This document shows, piece by piece, positions 1 to 14,700 of a stretch of 64,000 nt of DNA. The notes under the pieces are model-generated. The model was not told where the DNA came from. It made no database searches and saw only the letters and a program-made list of their open reading frames with translations. Numbering within the stretch: position 1 is the stretch's first letter; every line of letters starts with the position of its first letter. Origin of the DNA: Ciona savignyi. Lineage: Eukaryota > Chordata > Ascidiacea > Phlebobranchia > Cionidae. A program made the position numbers and the translations under genes. Location of the stretch: positions 124,850 through 188,849 of the forward strand of contig CH002991.1 of NCBI GenBank assembly GCA_000149265.1. Reading direction: 5' to 3'.

Positions 1-1489
1 TAGAAAATCCATTGACCGAATGAAAGCAATTTTGCCACTCTTTGAATTTGGTCTTCGTAGCAGCATTCCACTCATCGTCATAAACATTTAGTAGAATAGC
101 CGATAACTACGTATTACCAACCGTGGCGATCATTGTTTTTGCGACAACCAAGCTGCTTTTATTGAAATTGGTATTTAAATTTATTTACTGTGATGTCATA
201 AAGGTGCATTTAAGACGTAATTATCCACGGTGTTGTTTCTATTAATGTTTGTTTTAATACTATGGTAGAATCAACCATGACCAATATACCCAAGTAAACA
301 TCCACTGCTACACACTCCTACATAATCAAATGTTGTGTGGACCAAATTATTCATACCTAATTCCAATCTATTTCCCCCTTTTGATTATTCTTTATATATT
401 TTTCATTTGCATTGCTCTTTGCGCGCGCTGTTTGTAACATTGAAAGAATAAACTCAATTGATTTTAAATTGGTTCACTTTATAAAGAATTGAAACATAGG
501 ACATGTGCCACGACAAAAGAACGAGCTAGCAAACCGTGATCAATCAAATTAATCAGTGTGACCGTTAAAACTTTGACTGGGTGTTGGCCAAAAGTATAAT
601 AACAATGAACCTGTTTGTTCATATAAAGACTTTATTCTACGGTTTTCAGTACAATCGACTTGATATTACTTCAATAAAGTCATCTAACGAACTTAGATAT
701 GGAAGATATGGAAAATTCCTTAAAATCGTTTACCATCTTACCAATGCTGTAAAGTACAAGTTTCGAATTTCACAAATTCCACTGTTTCGACTCGTGGGAA
801 CGGAAACAAGACTAACCAAGCCAAATTTCGCTTCTATTTTGCCACAACAGCTCTTTGCTTGCGAGATTTTGAGAGAAACGTTTAAGTATAAACAAATTAA
901 CGCTCAACGGCTAGTGAATTGTATAGATATTTCAGTTTCGATGTTTGGTAAATAACTTGATGCAAATTGTTTTAGTTTTATCTGTTAGTACGGGGCTTAA
1001 AGTTAATTAACAACAAAAATGTTTTTGCGACAAAACACTTACCAACGAATGAAAATCGATGCCATAATCGGATTGTAATTATGTCGAATTAGCGATACAA
1101 AGCTTGGTGCTGCTATATTTGTCACCTATTACGAAGAATTGGGAGCATATTATCGGCTCATGTGTGACAACGTAAGCTTTTTCGAATAAGCAAAAAAGCT
1201 TACAAGTGACACGGCGATGGAGGTAAAAATTTGCTGTATCCTAAAGAACTGTCCCAGATGATATATATATAGTCTGGGAGGTAAATTGAACCAGGTGAAT
1301 TTCGCCTAAGTGGGTAATACAAGCTCGCTGGTAATTCACGATCAAAGCAAAAGAGTAATTTACTAACATTCTGCTTTTACATATTTATCGTTCTATCTTT
1401 AGTTATTTTTATTATTTGTCAATCAGTTTCTCTCGCGCTTATGTTGCTTCTATGTATAGAGCAGCTGTTCGAGATGATGCACATCATTC

Positions 1490-1650
1490 ATCTCCTTCTG
1501 ATCTCCGGGACAAAGCGGAGGCCGACCGCGGAGACATCATCAACAAACAGTGAGGAATCAAAATCATAGGATTGAGATGAATGAGATAGAAGCTTCCGAT
1601 GCGCGGCGCAAGTCGAACGAACGCCTGCGGCTGGTCAAGGTGGGAAGTGC
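1490..1650. other. GC-rich patch, possible promoter or lone exon
   Basis: This stretch is clearly richer in G+C and in CG and GCG words than the surrounding AT-rich DNA. On the plus strand it contains a short Arg/Lys-rich open frame from an ATG at 1577 (DARRKSNERLRLVK) that runs into a possible splice donor at 1640. It could be a first exon, a regulatory element or chance. No neighbouring exon was found to join to it, so no gene is called. Confidence 0.2.
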
Positions 1651-4600
1651 GCGCGACTTGACAACAAACACAAGTATTTACAAACGTTATATGTAGGTGT
1701 CACTTATCAGCTGTAAGGTTTTGTTTGATCGTTTTTGTTTTTTTTCTTAAATACTACGACAAGTGGTCATCGAATACAATTTTGAATAATTGTCTCTGCT
1801 GATGCGTTTATACTATATCATCCGAATTCGATTAACGAAATACTCTGCTTTATAGGTAAACGACGTAGTTAATGAGAAGCACGTGCGGCGCTTGTGGCAT
1901 ATTAAACAGAAATTTCACGCCTGCTTTTGAGATGGGAAAGATGTCAAAAAAGTATTTCTGAAAGAAATTAAATCTAAGATTTGAATCAAATGATAAATGT
2001 AACATGGGCATGTTGTTAAAACTAACTTTGTAGTTTCTATAAACTACAACTGACTTATAAATTAAAAAATCAGTGACAATGGTGACATACCAACAATAAA
2101 ACAATTGCTTAATTAAAAATGGTTTGGCATATATATCGATATGTGTAATTCGCCTATATAGTTTCAATAGAAAACTTAACTCAATATTAACATTTCATCT
2201 CTAAGACTGTTGGTACTCACTTAATATCAATTGTAAATTATTTGTATATATACTTACGGTTTACCCTGGACAAATACTTTTGACTGTATTAAAAAATAAT
2301 TTACAGAGCTTATTTAAATTGTTACTCATATAAATGTGATGTCAAAACCTTCTGATCTCTTTAAAAATAACCGATTCGTAATTCGGGGCTAAGAAATTCG
2401 GGCTGTGTTATAAAGAAACAGTTATTTTTGGGTTCTGAAATGATACAGCAGCTACGTCATTCTTATGTAAGAACACCACCATGATGAAATAATGGACAGA
2501 AAATGCAGGAAATAGCATAGAATATCATTGGTCCAAAATACAACTTACTATTACATAATATAATTATTAAGAAGGTACTAATATCATCACTTTTGTGTGG
2601 AAATTCACTAAGTGACCTACACCAAGATGATTTTGACACTTTTTAAAAATAATTGCAAACAAACATGGTAACAGTTTTTGTTTTTATTTTGCAACAGACT
2701 ATAGTGTTTGCTGAGAGACGGCGGTACTATTTAATATCGTTAGCAAATGTGCCTAAGGCACCGATAAGGAAAATGTAATTACGAAGCTGTAGTACCAGAC
2801 CATGCAGATGTTAGCGTGATAACATTTTGCATGACACGACCTCACTTGAGGAAATCCAATAAAAATGGAGTAAGCGCATTTTCATCACATAATTGCATAC
2901 TCCAATCCAGATCGCACATACCGGGTTAAAAAATGGCTAAAATTGTTGGGTTATAAGACAGGAAATACAATAAAAAGATATATCACAGAATATACGCAAA
3001 AGTTGTATTAATACAGAATATTGTTTATTGTATAATTTTATATAGTTAGTCTTTGGTTATATAATCAGATTTAGGTATTATGAAGATTAAAATATCGTAC
3101 ACATTAACAAAACAAATCGTTAATATTAATACACAATTTGGAGTTACATTAAAATTTAGATGAAGGCACACGCGCAACTCATTTAAACGACCGTAATTCG
3201 AGAAGTTAACTCTTCGTCAATTTGACTAACGCATAGCAAGCAGCAAATAACGATGAAGAATAGCTTTTTCGCCACAGCTTCGGTTTCCTCGCTAAACAAT
3301 TTCGACATAATACTACCAAACGATAATGTTATTATTAAACGAGGTTTTGCAACATGTGAAATTTTATTGCTAGGTAATAAATAAATGTAGGGTGTACCTT
3401 CTGAGTACATATATCTTTCGAAGCCAACATCTTCTTTTAAGTTTGAGTAAAAAGTTAAAATGGCGAGTATTCAAGTATTGTCTGCTCGATCGTTGGTAAA
3501 ATAAGTGTCAAATAAAAATATTCGCCGATAACACTTCCAGCATGGACTGCTCAGTTTGTGGGAACTCTGAAGATCTCAATCGCTCTTAATTAACTGGACG
3601 TGGTTGACCAAAACTCATGCTGCTGCCCATTCAGTTGGCGCTCTCTTACCAGATAAGCCAGTGTCATTCTCAATTAGCAGGCTGAGGGTTCGTGGGAAGT
3701 GTAGATGAGAAAATGCCGGAAGTTTTCAAGCCGGAACCCCATCCTCTTTCATCTCATTGTGTGCTTTGATGTCGCTCACTGTTGTTTGCTTACTCTAGCT
3801 GTGGGAAATAGTGTTGCACATTACCCTATGTCCTTGTTAGAACATACAGTTTTCCTTTAATTATTTTGCTACCTTTATATCTACCTCACACGAAATGCAA
3901 AGCAAATGAAATTTTTAATTCCAATTTTTCTGTGGTATTACAACCCAGTGGGCTATATTAAACATTTAAAAAAATGAATTAATTCAGAGACATATTACGA
4001 TATGGAAACCTAAACGCATAATACATAGAATATTACCACAGCACACCAGGTAAACTTTCAGTTTGCCTTTCATACAAAAACAAATTTTAACACCCCGCCA
4101 CAGACTCCATGGAGGGTCATATTTTGTGCGGTAAAAATTACCCGGTTGAGGGTGAAAATGAGTTAAGCTCCACTCGTTTCGTGTCCAAAACAAACAAGAG
4201 CCTATGAGCGAAACAGCGCAATTTAGCTTGAAATGTGAGCCCGGGTCCAATTAAAATATCGAATGCATCATTCCATGTGCTTCGCTCGGATAGCCGATAT
4301 GTTGTTATTTACACCGTCAACGCGAGCCCTCATAACGTAACGTTATACAACCGCGCCCAGTACATCGCACCTTAGGAAGTATCATATGTGAAATACGATC
4401 AATATTAGTTGCAGCAATTCTACCCGACCCACCTTTCCTGTGCAATAAACATTAGAAACAGTGAGTTATGAAGGAAGTTTCGCTTTAGTTCTTTGCTATT
4501 TCGAGTTAACGATAAATGGTGTAATTTTATATTCGAATTTGCTAAACGGTCACATCAAAATAATTTTTATGATTGGGATCTGAACTTTGATGATTAATAT

Positions 4601-7600
4601 CATTACATTACTCCGGTGGAGGTCACCCAATTATGTATTCATCTGAGCAAAGTTCAATTCAATTAAACTGAGTGTTGGGATAAAAGGTAAGAGTACACCG
4701 ATCAGGTGGGATCTTTTGATGTGATTGGCTCATTCGAATTATACACAATCGACGCTTTACTATATGTCGCTGAGGCGTTTCAAGGGTTAAAGTGTGTTGG
4801 CGTATACACTTATCCAACATAGAGGGGGAGGGATCTTTTAAGCCAATAAAATATTAAGTTGCAACCCAAGGGAACTGTCTCTACTATAGGCCCTATCGTT
4901 GACGTGACTTCTTAAATATCCAAACCACAGCTTAAATTATTCGTCTCAGCCGAGTAATGTCAAAATTACAGCTATCACTCCCGGATTGTTGGTAGCGGCC
5001 TCTTTGATATGAAAGCGATTACCCTTTGCTTCGCTGTCTACCGACTACCGTTACATTGGGACGCGTGAATGTCGGGCGATTTTCTTAAAATTGTTATAAA
5101 AACTGGTCCATATAAGTAAAGTATTGCACATCAAAGTGGGATAAATCGGTAATAGTTTTTATTGTCGGAAGCAGTCACCGGATAAACTTGGCAATCGAAT
5201 AGCACCAGACTAACCATGTTCGATTATGATGACGAAAATTTTAACATAATCTGAAAGAATACTAAAGCAAAATATTCCAACATGACAGAACTGCACTTGC
5301 GGCAAGAAAAAATCATAAGGTACTTTCAAAAAATTTCATACAGTTTTATCCTTGGAGAGTTTAATTCCAACAGCGTAATATTATATAAACCGGTAGATTT
5401 TAGTATAAAGCCATGCAAAATATATTAAGCAATTCTAGGGAATATGAAAAATGTGACAGATAAGGTTACTTCTTATACACTATGGCGCTACGTGCACCAT
5501 TTGCTCTTGTTGATTTAAGTATGGCAACAAAGGGCTTAAAATTTAAAGTTTACTGATTTTGTTGGTGCACCATTTTATTTTAATAAATCGCTTTGCTGCC
5601 TGGAGAACAAAGCATACATGAAACGTAAATTCTGTATTTTAATTTGTATCTAACGACGACATTAAACTGTAAATAGGTATAAATAGTTCGTAAAATTGCT
5701 TATTTAATAGACCAGGTATAATTTACGTGTGTAATGGACCGGTTTACTGGCATAAAGTCAGTGTCGGCACAAAAAACTATAAACTTGAACCGAGACAGGT
5801 CGGTTATTTTTCTCTTTTTCCGTAAAATATTTAAAACGCTGTAGAAAACTGCAAAGGGTTACATTTAAAGCAATCCCCTGTTTAATTGATTTTGTTTCCA
5901 TTACTAGATTGACACGAGGCAAACGACAATCAATTGCGACGTTTAATGTGACGCAAAACCTAGTAATTTGCTTTTTTAAATCAAATAACAACCAAAGAGC
6001 TCGCAGTATTGACCGGAGCATCGGAGTGTTTGAGATTAGACGAGGCAACAAGCCTTGGCACACATGACATTGCCAGTTCAAATGTAAAATATAAACGCAA
6101 AATAATCCGAACTACATAACCTATATCAATTCTGTAAATACCCAATGATTATTAAGTTTTATACGCAATTTGAATTAAGCATACGCAATCTGAATAATAA
6201 AACGAATTAACAAGGACAGAGATTGTCCAAAGCAACACATATTTTACAGTATTCCCGCGTAAGCAGTCGTGGGAAGCGACAACAACAGGTGATCTTTCAG
6301 TTCAACTTTCGTGCTTTAATGGCTTTCCCATCACTCGCATTGTATTGTTCGACACTCATCATCACGGTAAAAAGGCCAAATGGGAAATGACAAACTAAAT
6401 GAGATACGACCATCAGATTGTGAAAATTTATTTATTATCACTTATAACATTAGCTTATGTTATACAACTCAGATTTGGTTTGTAAATGAAGAAAAGTAAT
6501 TGACAAGTTAAGTTTGCAGCAGTGTTGATAGATGTTATTCGCAGTTAGGATTAACACGTTCCTGTTAAAATAGATAACATGACTGTCATAACAAGCACGG
6601 TAGTTTGAACGTCGATTTCCTAACAAAATGCGAACATTGGTATTGGAATGTTGTTGAAATACGAATTTGTGGTTTCAAACATGCGTGAAGAAACAAACCC
6701 TGATAACATAACACAAATCCCTAAATATTTATTTTTTTCTAAAAAAATACGAGGTATGAATCTGGTTGCGCATTTCGTAAATGAAAACAGATTGAGTGGA
6801 TATGTTTTGAAATCCTATAATAGAGGGTAGGTTATACAGCTACAGGCTTTGGCATGGTTCATTTAATATGTTCCAAACATCGACTTTACACTTGACTTTT
6901 GTTGACCGGGATTTCTCTCGATGATTTTTTCATTGGATACTAAGGCAACAACGAGCGATATATACAATGACAGATGTAAAAATGTTAATATAAACTATAT
7001 ATGTGTCGTTAAACTGGTGGCCAATATGTAAACATTTGAGTTTATATATCCTACATTATGAAATCGAATTATTACTTTTACCCAACGTAATAGTGTTTAT
7101 AGCTGAATAAGCAAGCATGCTGAGTCTAACGGTTGATTATCTAAGGTAATTCAATAAAGTGGAGTTTGAATGATGGAACTTGAGATGCTGACTTTCTTGT
7201 ACCAACAATAGATACAATATAACTTTGCTGTCAGACACAGGATAACATTTCTGTGAGAACTACGTCGAGTAATTGGAGTAGAATGACGTCACCATAGGAA
7301 GCTTCCTAACACTTAAAGAATTCGTCAAACTGTAGAGTCAGACAGTTTGGGAAGTTGCTATATATTCAGCAATCTAAAGTTTTATTTCCAACAAAAAATG
7401 GACAATTAGAAAGGATTGAGAAACAACAATTACAAAAAGTAAAAATTACAACGCTGGGCAGTTTAACTTCCGTAGTAAGGCTTATATTAGTTGTTACATT
7501 ACCATTAATTATCAGGTTCGCGCATCGAATGCTGTGTATCAGAAATTGGATTGATAGAAATGTAAGATTGAGTCACAAGAAAGAGGTCGTATCAAGTTTC

Positions 7601-8174
7601 TTCATTCGCTTTGTGGAAGAACCATTGTAAGTCCGACTAATAAGTGATAGGGGCCTCTCAGAAAAAGATTTCGTTGGCCGGGGTTGAAAACAAAACCGAG
7701 CAGACAAAAACAGGAATTTTAGGCTGATAACATTTCGACGCTAGCCCCCTCAGCTACCCGATACTGTTATGTTTGTCACCCAGCACGGCAAAGACAAAGA
7801 ATCGGTTTGACAAAGGCTTACGGGATGGTTGAAACACACAAGTGGATCAGATAACCTGGGAAGTGAATGATCCTCAGACAAAGGACTCTTTCCTACCTAT
7901 CCAAGCAAATTAATTCAAAAATTCCCAACGTTTTTATTCAAGAATAGCAATTCAACGTAAATTGGTATTATCGTTTCTTGCTGATTGAAGGGTTTTACGT
8001 GAACAATTTAATGAAACTCCACAAATTGAAAATCACATTTACATAAAACTTTTTAACAAATAGTTCAACTAAACAACGAACGACACAATAAACAAGTCGT
8101 CCATGCATACTTAGGAATCTCATGGTTAACCCTATGTGAGGACGCGGGGGAGGCATATCACGGGTAATAGACAG

Positions 8175-8345
8175 ATTACACTGCCGGTTAAGCTGGCCGA
8201 AAGGTTGTGAGATTAAATCATATGCTTGCTACATATTTGTGAACTTGGTTAAGCCAATGACTGGACATAACTAAAATAAAGGGACCTATCTTAATTTTTT
8301 TACCAAAATTAAGGGACCTTCCAAGCGGATACAAGACACTGCATT
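8175..8345 (+). repeat. Decayed tRNA-derived SINE fragment
   Basis: The segment around 8181-8220 resembles the head of the SINE seen intact at 34.11 kb: a CCGGTTA start, then CGAAAGGTTG and a degenerate B-box-like stretch. Heavily diverged, so boundaries are approximate. Confidence 0.3.
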
Positions 8346-9029
8346 AGTGCCGGTAACAATAGTGGGCGCGATGTAATCTGACGAATGTTCGTGTGATCTC
8401 ACTTATTTTTTTTCTTTTACAGGGATATAGCAAGATTATTCTATTCAGTCGTTGATATATCTGTTTCTCATAGTCAAGTTACCGGAGATATTGCAGGAAG
8501 TTGAAATTATCCTATTTGGCAACTTTACTGACCAGCAAGAGACTTGTTTCGGAAATCGTGCAGAGACGGTACGACGTGACAACGACAAGCAAACTCGCCG
8601 TATATTATTTTACATGCACTTAGCTTCCTACACAACACAAAAATCATCACAATTTGTACTGACAGCACATATGAATAGTCCTATAAACTTTACTGGAGTT
8701 CTATAATAGCCATCAAAATAGTGATTACCTTGTGGTTATGACACTACATCGCCCTCTAACGGTGGAATACACAAAGGAGAGTTTCTTGTTCGGACCGAGG
8801 CTACATGCTCGTGCTCTTAAACGGATAATGTAATTTTTTTTCTACGGATATTTTGCCTACCGGTGGTACAATTGTAAAGTTAAAAATCGCAAGAATTCTT
8901 AAATTATAGAGGATCGTATGTATTAAGTACGACTCTTCCAAATCAAGGCAATGCTAATTTTGTATATAAAACTAAACAACTATTTTGCACATGTTCGAAA
9001 AATACGTCGCCTTTTAGCAGAAGGGCTAC

Positions 9030-9255
9030 AGGATCAAAACTAGTCACGAGTGAGTTGGTTGTGGGCTTAGGCAAATCATTCAGCGAGCATAGCCTGGACC
9101 CAGTGGATCAATGACTTCTACTTTAAGTAAAGGAATGACCTAATAACATACTGCAATAGATCAGTTAACTCTATAATCGAGAGGTAATCGACGATTTCTT
9201 CGGCATATTCTTATTCTATTCACGGGAATAAAACTTAATATTCTATCATTCAACC
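9030..9255 (+). repeat. Decayed tRNA-derived SINE copy
   Basis: It follows the same order as better copies of the family: a remnant B box (GGATCAAAACTAG), a GAGTTGGTTGTG segment, the conserved CCCAGTGGATCAATG block, ACTGCAATAG, a GAGGTAATCGACGATT block, and the GGGAATAAA 3' end. Old and diverged, with no clear target duplication. Confidence 0.5.
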
Positions 9256-10784
9256 GAGTGCGCCATTAACACGCGACCATTATAACCACGAAATTTTGTT
9301 TGCATAGAACACCTACAGTATTCTATCGTTGTAGACTATTTTTCTCCAGATCCAAAATATTGTGCGTTTTTAGGCAAAACACCTTGTAGCTCCCAACTAT
9401 TTTAAGACCAAATAAAAAAATCAATAGAAATTCTATCCATCAAAATAAGAAACTTTTATAAATTTCCAAGTAGCAACGCAACATTCACAACAAGCGGAAA
9501 TATAATATTTTAGTGTATATTGCGTATCCTTTCTGAGCGTGTGCTATTACAATTGGAGGAAAGTATTAAATCCCAAACATTTTATTGGTCACGAGATTTA
9601 TGGATAAACATTTGGTTTGGAACATCAATTGTAACGCTAGAAGCCGACTTGTAGCGGTTCCGGCTAGGAAAACTCTGAGTGATTAACCAACATTATGTTA
9701 TTGTGAAGCGATCGAGCGACAAGTTGTGAAAAGTGCTCATTAATTTGGCAGCGCAGTTGCCGCCATCGTGATAGTTGTTGCATATTGTGATGAGGATTGA
9801 TTTCATGGCTTGCTAATCTCACATCGAATCCACTTCTTCCAGGTTTACCAATCAAATTATCTTTGAAAACATTATTTTAATTAAAAATGGTAGGCATTTT
9901 TAGTAACGCAAGAACGCAAGTTACACTAAACTGAATGCTATATTCAGACAACATTATGATAATGATACGTTGAATAAATAAAGTAAATATATACATAAAA
10001 AAACTAACCGGAAAAACTACTAAACGATACAACGAAACTGCACATAGTATATTTAATGACAGGCCCACACAGCTACATGAAGTTTTATTGTGTTAAGTAT
10101 GACTGTCGACGTATGAACATCACTTGGTTGCATGTTGTCGCCAGAATTGTAAAATTTGCGATAAATCTTGTATAATTGCTACGCATGAACAAAGCAGTGT
10201 CGCAAAAGAAGAATTTCCACGGACATGAAATTGGTCATCTGTTGCCTATTACGTTACTTATTCTAAACGTGTGTGCTAACAAAGAGTCTGCACAACAACT
10301 TCCAGACTTGGTGATTTATACTCTTGTAAGCAAGAATAAAATTTATGTAATTGCTGGCAACACAATGTGACATCAATTACTGCATACAGGTTGTGCTGTA
10401 AATCATGGAATTTAAATGGCAAGAGGTAATTTAATCATGGGTATTAACATCCTAATGACAAACTGTTGGTTTGTTTTAATTCAGAGACTTCGCACATTTT
10501 CTAACCACAACTAAAGGTTATGAAACTCTGTTACTTTCAAATCTATGTCAAGTTTTCCGGTCTGTCAAACGTCTGCCAGCATTTGTAAGCTTTCAATTTT
10601 ACAGCATTTTGATTAACTGTGTCTTATCTCAATGTTAAAACCTAATGATATAACCTTAAACTGTTTTAAACAGAGAACTAGTGAAGATTCCTTCATACAA
10701 CTCAAATTTAGGTGGTGGAGCTAGTGCAATCATCTTTTAGTCCTGCTGAATAGCTTGCTGAGTTACTGCATTGCCTTTAAACAA

Positions 10785-11053
10785 ATGGTTGGAGAATCAA
10801 AACTAGACACTAGCTATTTGGTAGTCCTTGGGAAAGACATTTAACGAACACCTACCATTGGGTTGCAGATGCGTCACAACCACACATAACACACTACAAA
10901 AGCTTTACTAACCCGATGGTTAGCACAAGGAAATTTGATTGTTACCCGAGTAATTAGTAATTACCCTCTCTGACGTATTCACAAGGCATGTATGATAACT
11001 CTCCTGTGTTATTGCATTCACACGGATAAACACGAAACATGAATATCCTATCT
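10785..11053 (+). repeat. tRNA-derived SINE copy, diverged
   Basis: It has the remnant B box, the TAGTCCTTGGGAAAGACATTT segment matching the family's TGTCCTTGGGCAAGGCA, then TAACCCGATGG, and ends with the diagnostic ATAAACACGAAACATGAATATCCTA tail region. Same orientation and order as the copy at 34.11 kb. Confidence 0.6.
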
Positions 11054-11760
11054 AAACATATAAAAAACTGATCGGGATGAATTTTTAAAAGAGGTTTTTG
11101 AAATAAAAATAAAATTAAAAAAACATGTCTGAAATTTTATAATAATCAAATTGGTGTGTCTGTCGAAATTTATATTTTCGAATAATTTTAGTAACCTGTT
11201 TCGGATAATGAAAATCCTAGTTTTGGGTTTTATCATTGCGTTTTTTAGTTTTGGGTGTTCATCTTGTCAGTTTATGTGTTAATTAGTGTGTATATAGGAT
11301 TACAAAGATAAAATGTCCATTAGGGTACATAATATGGCAGAACCAGATGCATTTAGAACTTGTTTTGAACCTAAATCCAATTAGGCATGCTGTATTAGGA
11401 TGAACAAAAAGATAAAAGTTTTTTTAGCAAAAATTCTTTAAATAATGCAATTGACATTTAATTAATGAACTTGAGTTGCTGAACCACAGATATGAAATTT
11501 ATTTTATTTTATTGAGCATGATATCAAGTTACAGTTGTATAGGCCTATTAAACGGTTGACCTCTTACCATTTTCATAAGGCCCATAAGAATAAGCTATAT
11601 TGGTTTGTTGTGTTAAATTGAATATTTATTGATAAATAATCCTGCACTCCTACACTTAAACATAGTTTAAATTTGTAAAAGTATGGAGGTATAAAGATTT
11701 CAAAGGCTTTGGTAGCACAAAAAAGACATGTAATATCGAGTAGTAACTAACTTTACCCAC

Positions 11761-14700
11761 CATTGACAGGTATAAGTTGTGGTCTATGGTGTGTGGACTT
11801 AATACGTTTAAATATGGTCCCCACTTTTTGTTCAGTTTCATGTTTGACCTCAAATCGAACTTGCTTTGGTAGATCCTATAACAATATTCATTTAAATCAT
11901 TTCCATTGCATTGATTTTAAATGCTTTTTAAAATGCAGCAAAGGAATGCACAACTTCTAATCTTGTAAACTTTACCCTTACAAGCTGATTATTTTACTAA
12001 GTGTACTTTATATATAACAACCCAAAAAACTAACTAGAGCTGGTCATAATTTGAAACTTTAAGTAACGTAAATGCAGTTATAGTCAGTTACTCCGCAACC
12101 CAATGTAATACTATATTATTTCTGTGTCGCATCAATAACTGCTAAAATCCAAGACATGCAATAACCTGGTATTACTTCGAAGACAATATAAAATATGGTA
12201 ATGTAGATTGCTAAAATAAATAACACATTATTTGTTAATACTAGGCCGCTATTTATATACTTGACATTGTTTAACAATTTACTGTCACAATGTAAAAGTC
12301 CGATGCTTCAATCTTATTCCAGTATTTGAAAAACTCTTACATTTCCATACGTTTCCAATGCCATCAAGCTTTCAGATTGCAGTTTGGTTTTCACATTGCA
12401 TATGATCTTGTTCAATAACTGAGCATGGCAGGTTTCCACTTGAAAACTTCTGTTCACTAGGAATTCTGATTCTTTATCAATACATTCGTCCTGCACATTT
12501 TTTGAGACATTTTTTAATAAACAAAGATTTTATCCTGGTGTATAGGATAAAAACGATATTATAACACAGGTAATCATGGGATAACACAGGTAATCATGGG
12601 ATTACCCAACATCGGGATTAATATCCGGATCTACAGCGGTTTATGGTAAACAGTGTTTATTACTATTTTAATATATAACAGTATTTGGTTAAATCATTTG
12701 AATTCACAAGGTTGACACATTAAACTAGGTAGCTTGTATAATTGTTGCTTTAAAAAAATGACCACAATCTATTAAAATTAAAATAATTTTTAATTACATG
12801 AATTTGATTTTAGATATGCAATGCAGCGCAGGTGCTAAATCAACAATAAAATGGGTAACAGGTTTCTTTTTGCAACTTTTGCAAGTTTTAAAAAAAATTA
12901 AACAAAATCGTGGATGTCTAAACTAGGGCTGCGAAAAATTAACGGTTAACCACGGTTAACCAGTCACGTCAAATTTTAACCGTTTAACCGTTTTTAACAA
13001 CTCTTTTTTTGAACTCTTTATCTGTTCGTTGGTTGGTAAAACGCACGCTTTCATGACATGAAATACCTGACTGACAACAGTAAAAATGTTTACCGCTCAC
13101 ATTTAATTGGGCGTAATTTTAATCTTCAAATATACATAACTCCATTCACAGGTTGATTGTTTCATTATTAACGTAATATAAGCAACCATTCACACGTCGA
13201 TTGTTTGATTGTCAACGTAATATACGCACCATTCACACGTCGATTGTTTAATTGTCAACGTAATATAAGCAACCATTCAGACGCTGATTGTTTGATTTTT
13301 AACTCAATATTACGCATTACAATCAAAGTTATACTATGTGTCTTAAGGTGACGTTTAAAAACTATAAAGTAACGCATAAATAAGACCCGACTAATGCCGG
13401 TAATCACACGCGTTATTTCTTTGCTGCCCTTTACGGCTGCCAGAACTTTTTTTGCCAAAAATGGTGCCGATTTGATGGTAGTTTAAAGAAAATCGGTTAA
13501 CGGTTAACCGATTATTTTTAAATCAGTTAACCGTTTTTTAAATTAACCGTTAATTCGCAGCCCTAGTCTAAACCTTATTTTAACTAAGTCAAATGCATAA
13601 TAATACCATCCAATTCCAGAAAATAGACTCCACAAGTTTCCACTTCATATAGGATTGCAAAACTTGAACTTTCTGTTCCAAATTCCTTTCAACCTACCAG
13701 AAGAAGCCAGACAGTAATATGAAATTGGGTTTAAAAAATTCTATTTATACATTTTTAAATATAAACAATTAATAATGTAATGGATTCTCCCAAACCATTC
13801 TTAGAGCAATTAGTGTAAATTTATCTATGGAATGTTGGATTGTCATTTGAAAGGTGGTGAGATCGAAACCAGCTAAAAAATAATTAAGTTCGCAGATGTT
13901 GCATAAACCAAGTGATGGACAGGGTTGATCGAAAACTCCACCAATGCTTCTATCATACTTAATGTATCATCGTATAATTTGATGCCAGAAACAGGAATTT
14001 TCTTCTGTAAATTGAAAAACAGTGGGGACTTTTTTATCTTAATAAATAAAATGATGCTGTCTGTTCCCTGAGCTATTTCAGTGTGTGTGATACATATATT
14101 TTTGTAAAGTTTGTTGTTTAACCCACTTAACCGCTGAGTCAAGTAACATTTGATAAGTTTTTTCCCCAAGGACTCAAATGTGTAGTAGGCCAAAGGTTTT
14201 GAACACAACAGCCTTAATCTGATGATTTTGCGTGCACTATAAATGAGATAATCGACAGGACAACATAAATGTAGCTACCAGTCGAGTAAGAAGTGGGTGT
14301 TTTATCACTAGTATATCATCTGCAATGGCTCTCCGAGAGGTGTTTTCATTTCTTGAACCTGATGCCAGCACTTTTGTTGCTCTTTCAAAAATCTACATTT
14401 AGGGTTTTAGTAGTAAGGGTTTTCGTTTCTTAAGGTCTTAGTAGAAAGTGTTTCAGTAGTAAGGGTTTTTGTAGTGGTGGTTTCAGGATTGAGGATTTTA
14501 GTATTAAGGGTTCCAGTTGTCAGGGTTAAGTTGTATTTTTTGTTGGACCAAGGGCTCTTTTTGGAAAATAGAGATAAATATGCAAATTATATATTTCAAA
14601 AGTAGTACATCTGTTTGAAGGTAATTATATGCCAAATATCCAAGAGTAAAAGATAATTTGGAATTTTACAATTTCAATATTAAAAGTTATAAATTTCAAC

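Larger units (their letters stand above)
1..11560. other. Gene-poor stretch, no recognisable coding gene
   Basis: About 11.6 kb of AT-rich sequence. Open frames here are at most about 125 codons, carry no domain or motif I recognise, and lack consistent flanking splice sites in a shared phase. It may be intergenic or the interior of long introns of a gene lying outside the window. The only supported contents are decayed SINE pieces near 8.2, 9.0 and 10.8 kb and a GC-rich patch at 1.49-1.65 kb. Confidence 0.5.

Noticed and set aside
581..955. Open frame of 124 codons on the plus strand
   Set aside because: No motif, low-complexity AT-driven composition and no supporting splice sites.
3183..3410. 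Minus-strand frame with a hydrophobic stretch that could be a small membrane protein
   Set aside because: Single short frame without conserved features or neighbours; chance is likely in AT-rich DNA.
7355..7630. Plus-strand frame of 91 codons with a hydrophobic segment
   Set aside because: No recognisable family and no promoter, splice or poly(A) context.
11761..12490. Weak resemblance of the C-terminal exons of the unidentified gene to FIRRM (C1orf112)
   Set aside because: Only a few helix-forming residues agree and the comparison is from memory, so no name was given.
13255..13458. Minus-strand frame between two exons of the unidentified gene
   Set aside because: It lies wholly inside the 642-bp hAT MITE and overlaps its tandem units.
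13873..14208. Minus-strand frame of 111 codons, in a different frame from the called exons
   Set aside because: It spans the intron between the 14132-14218 and 13909-14004 exons; only parts are coding, and the first part is better read in the other frame despite its TGA.
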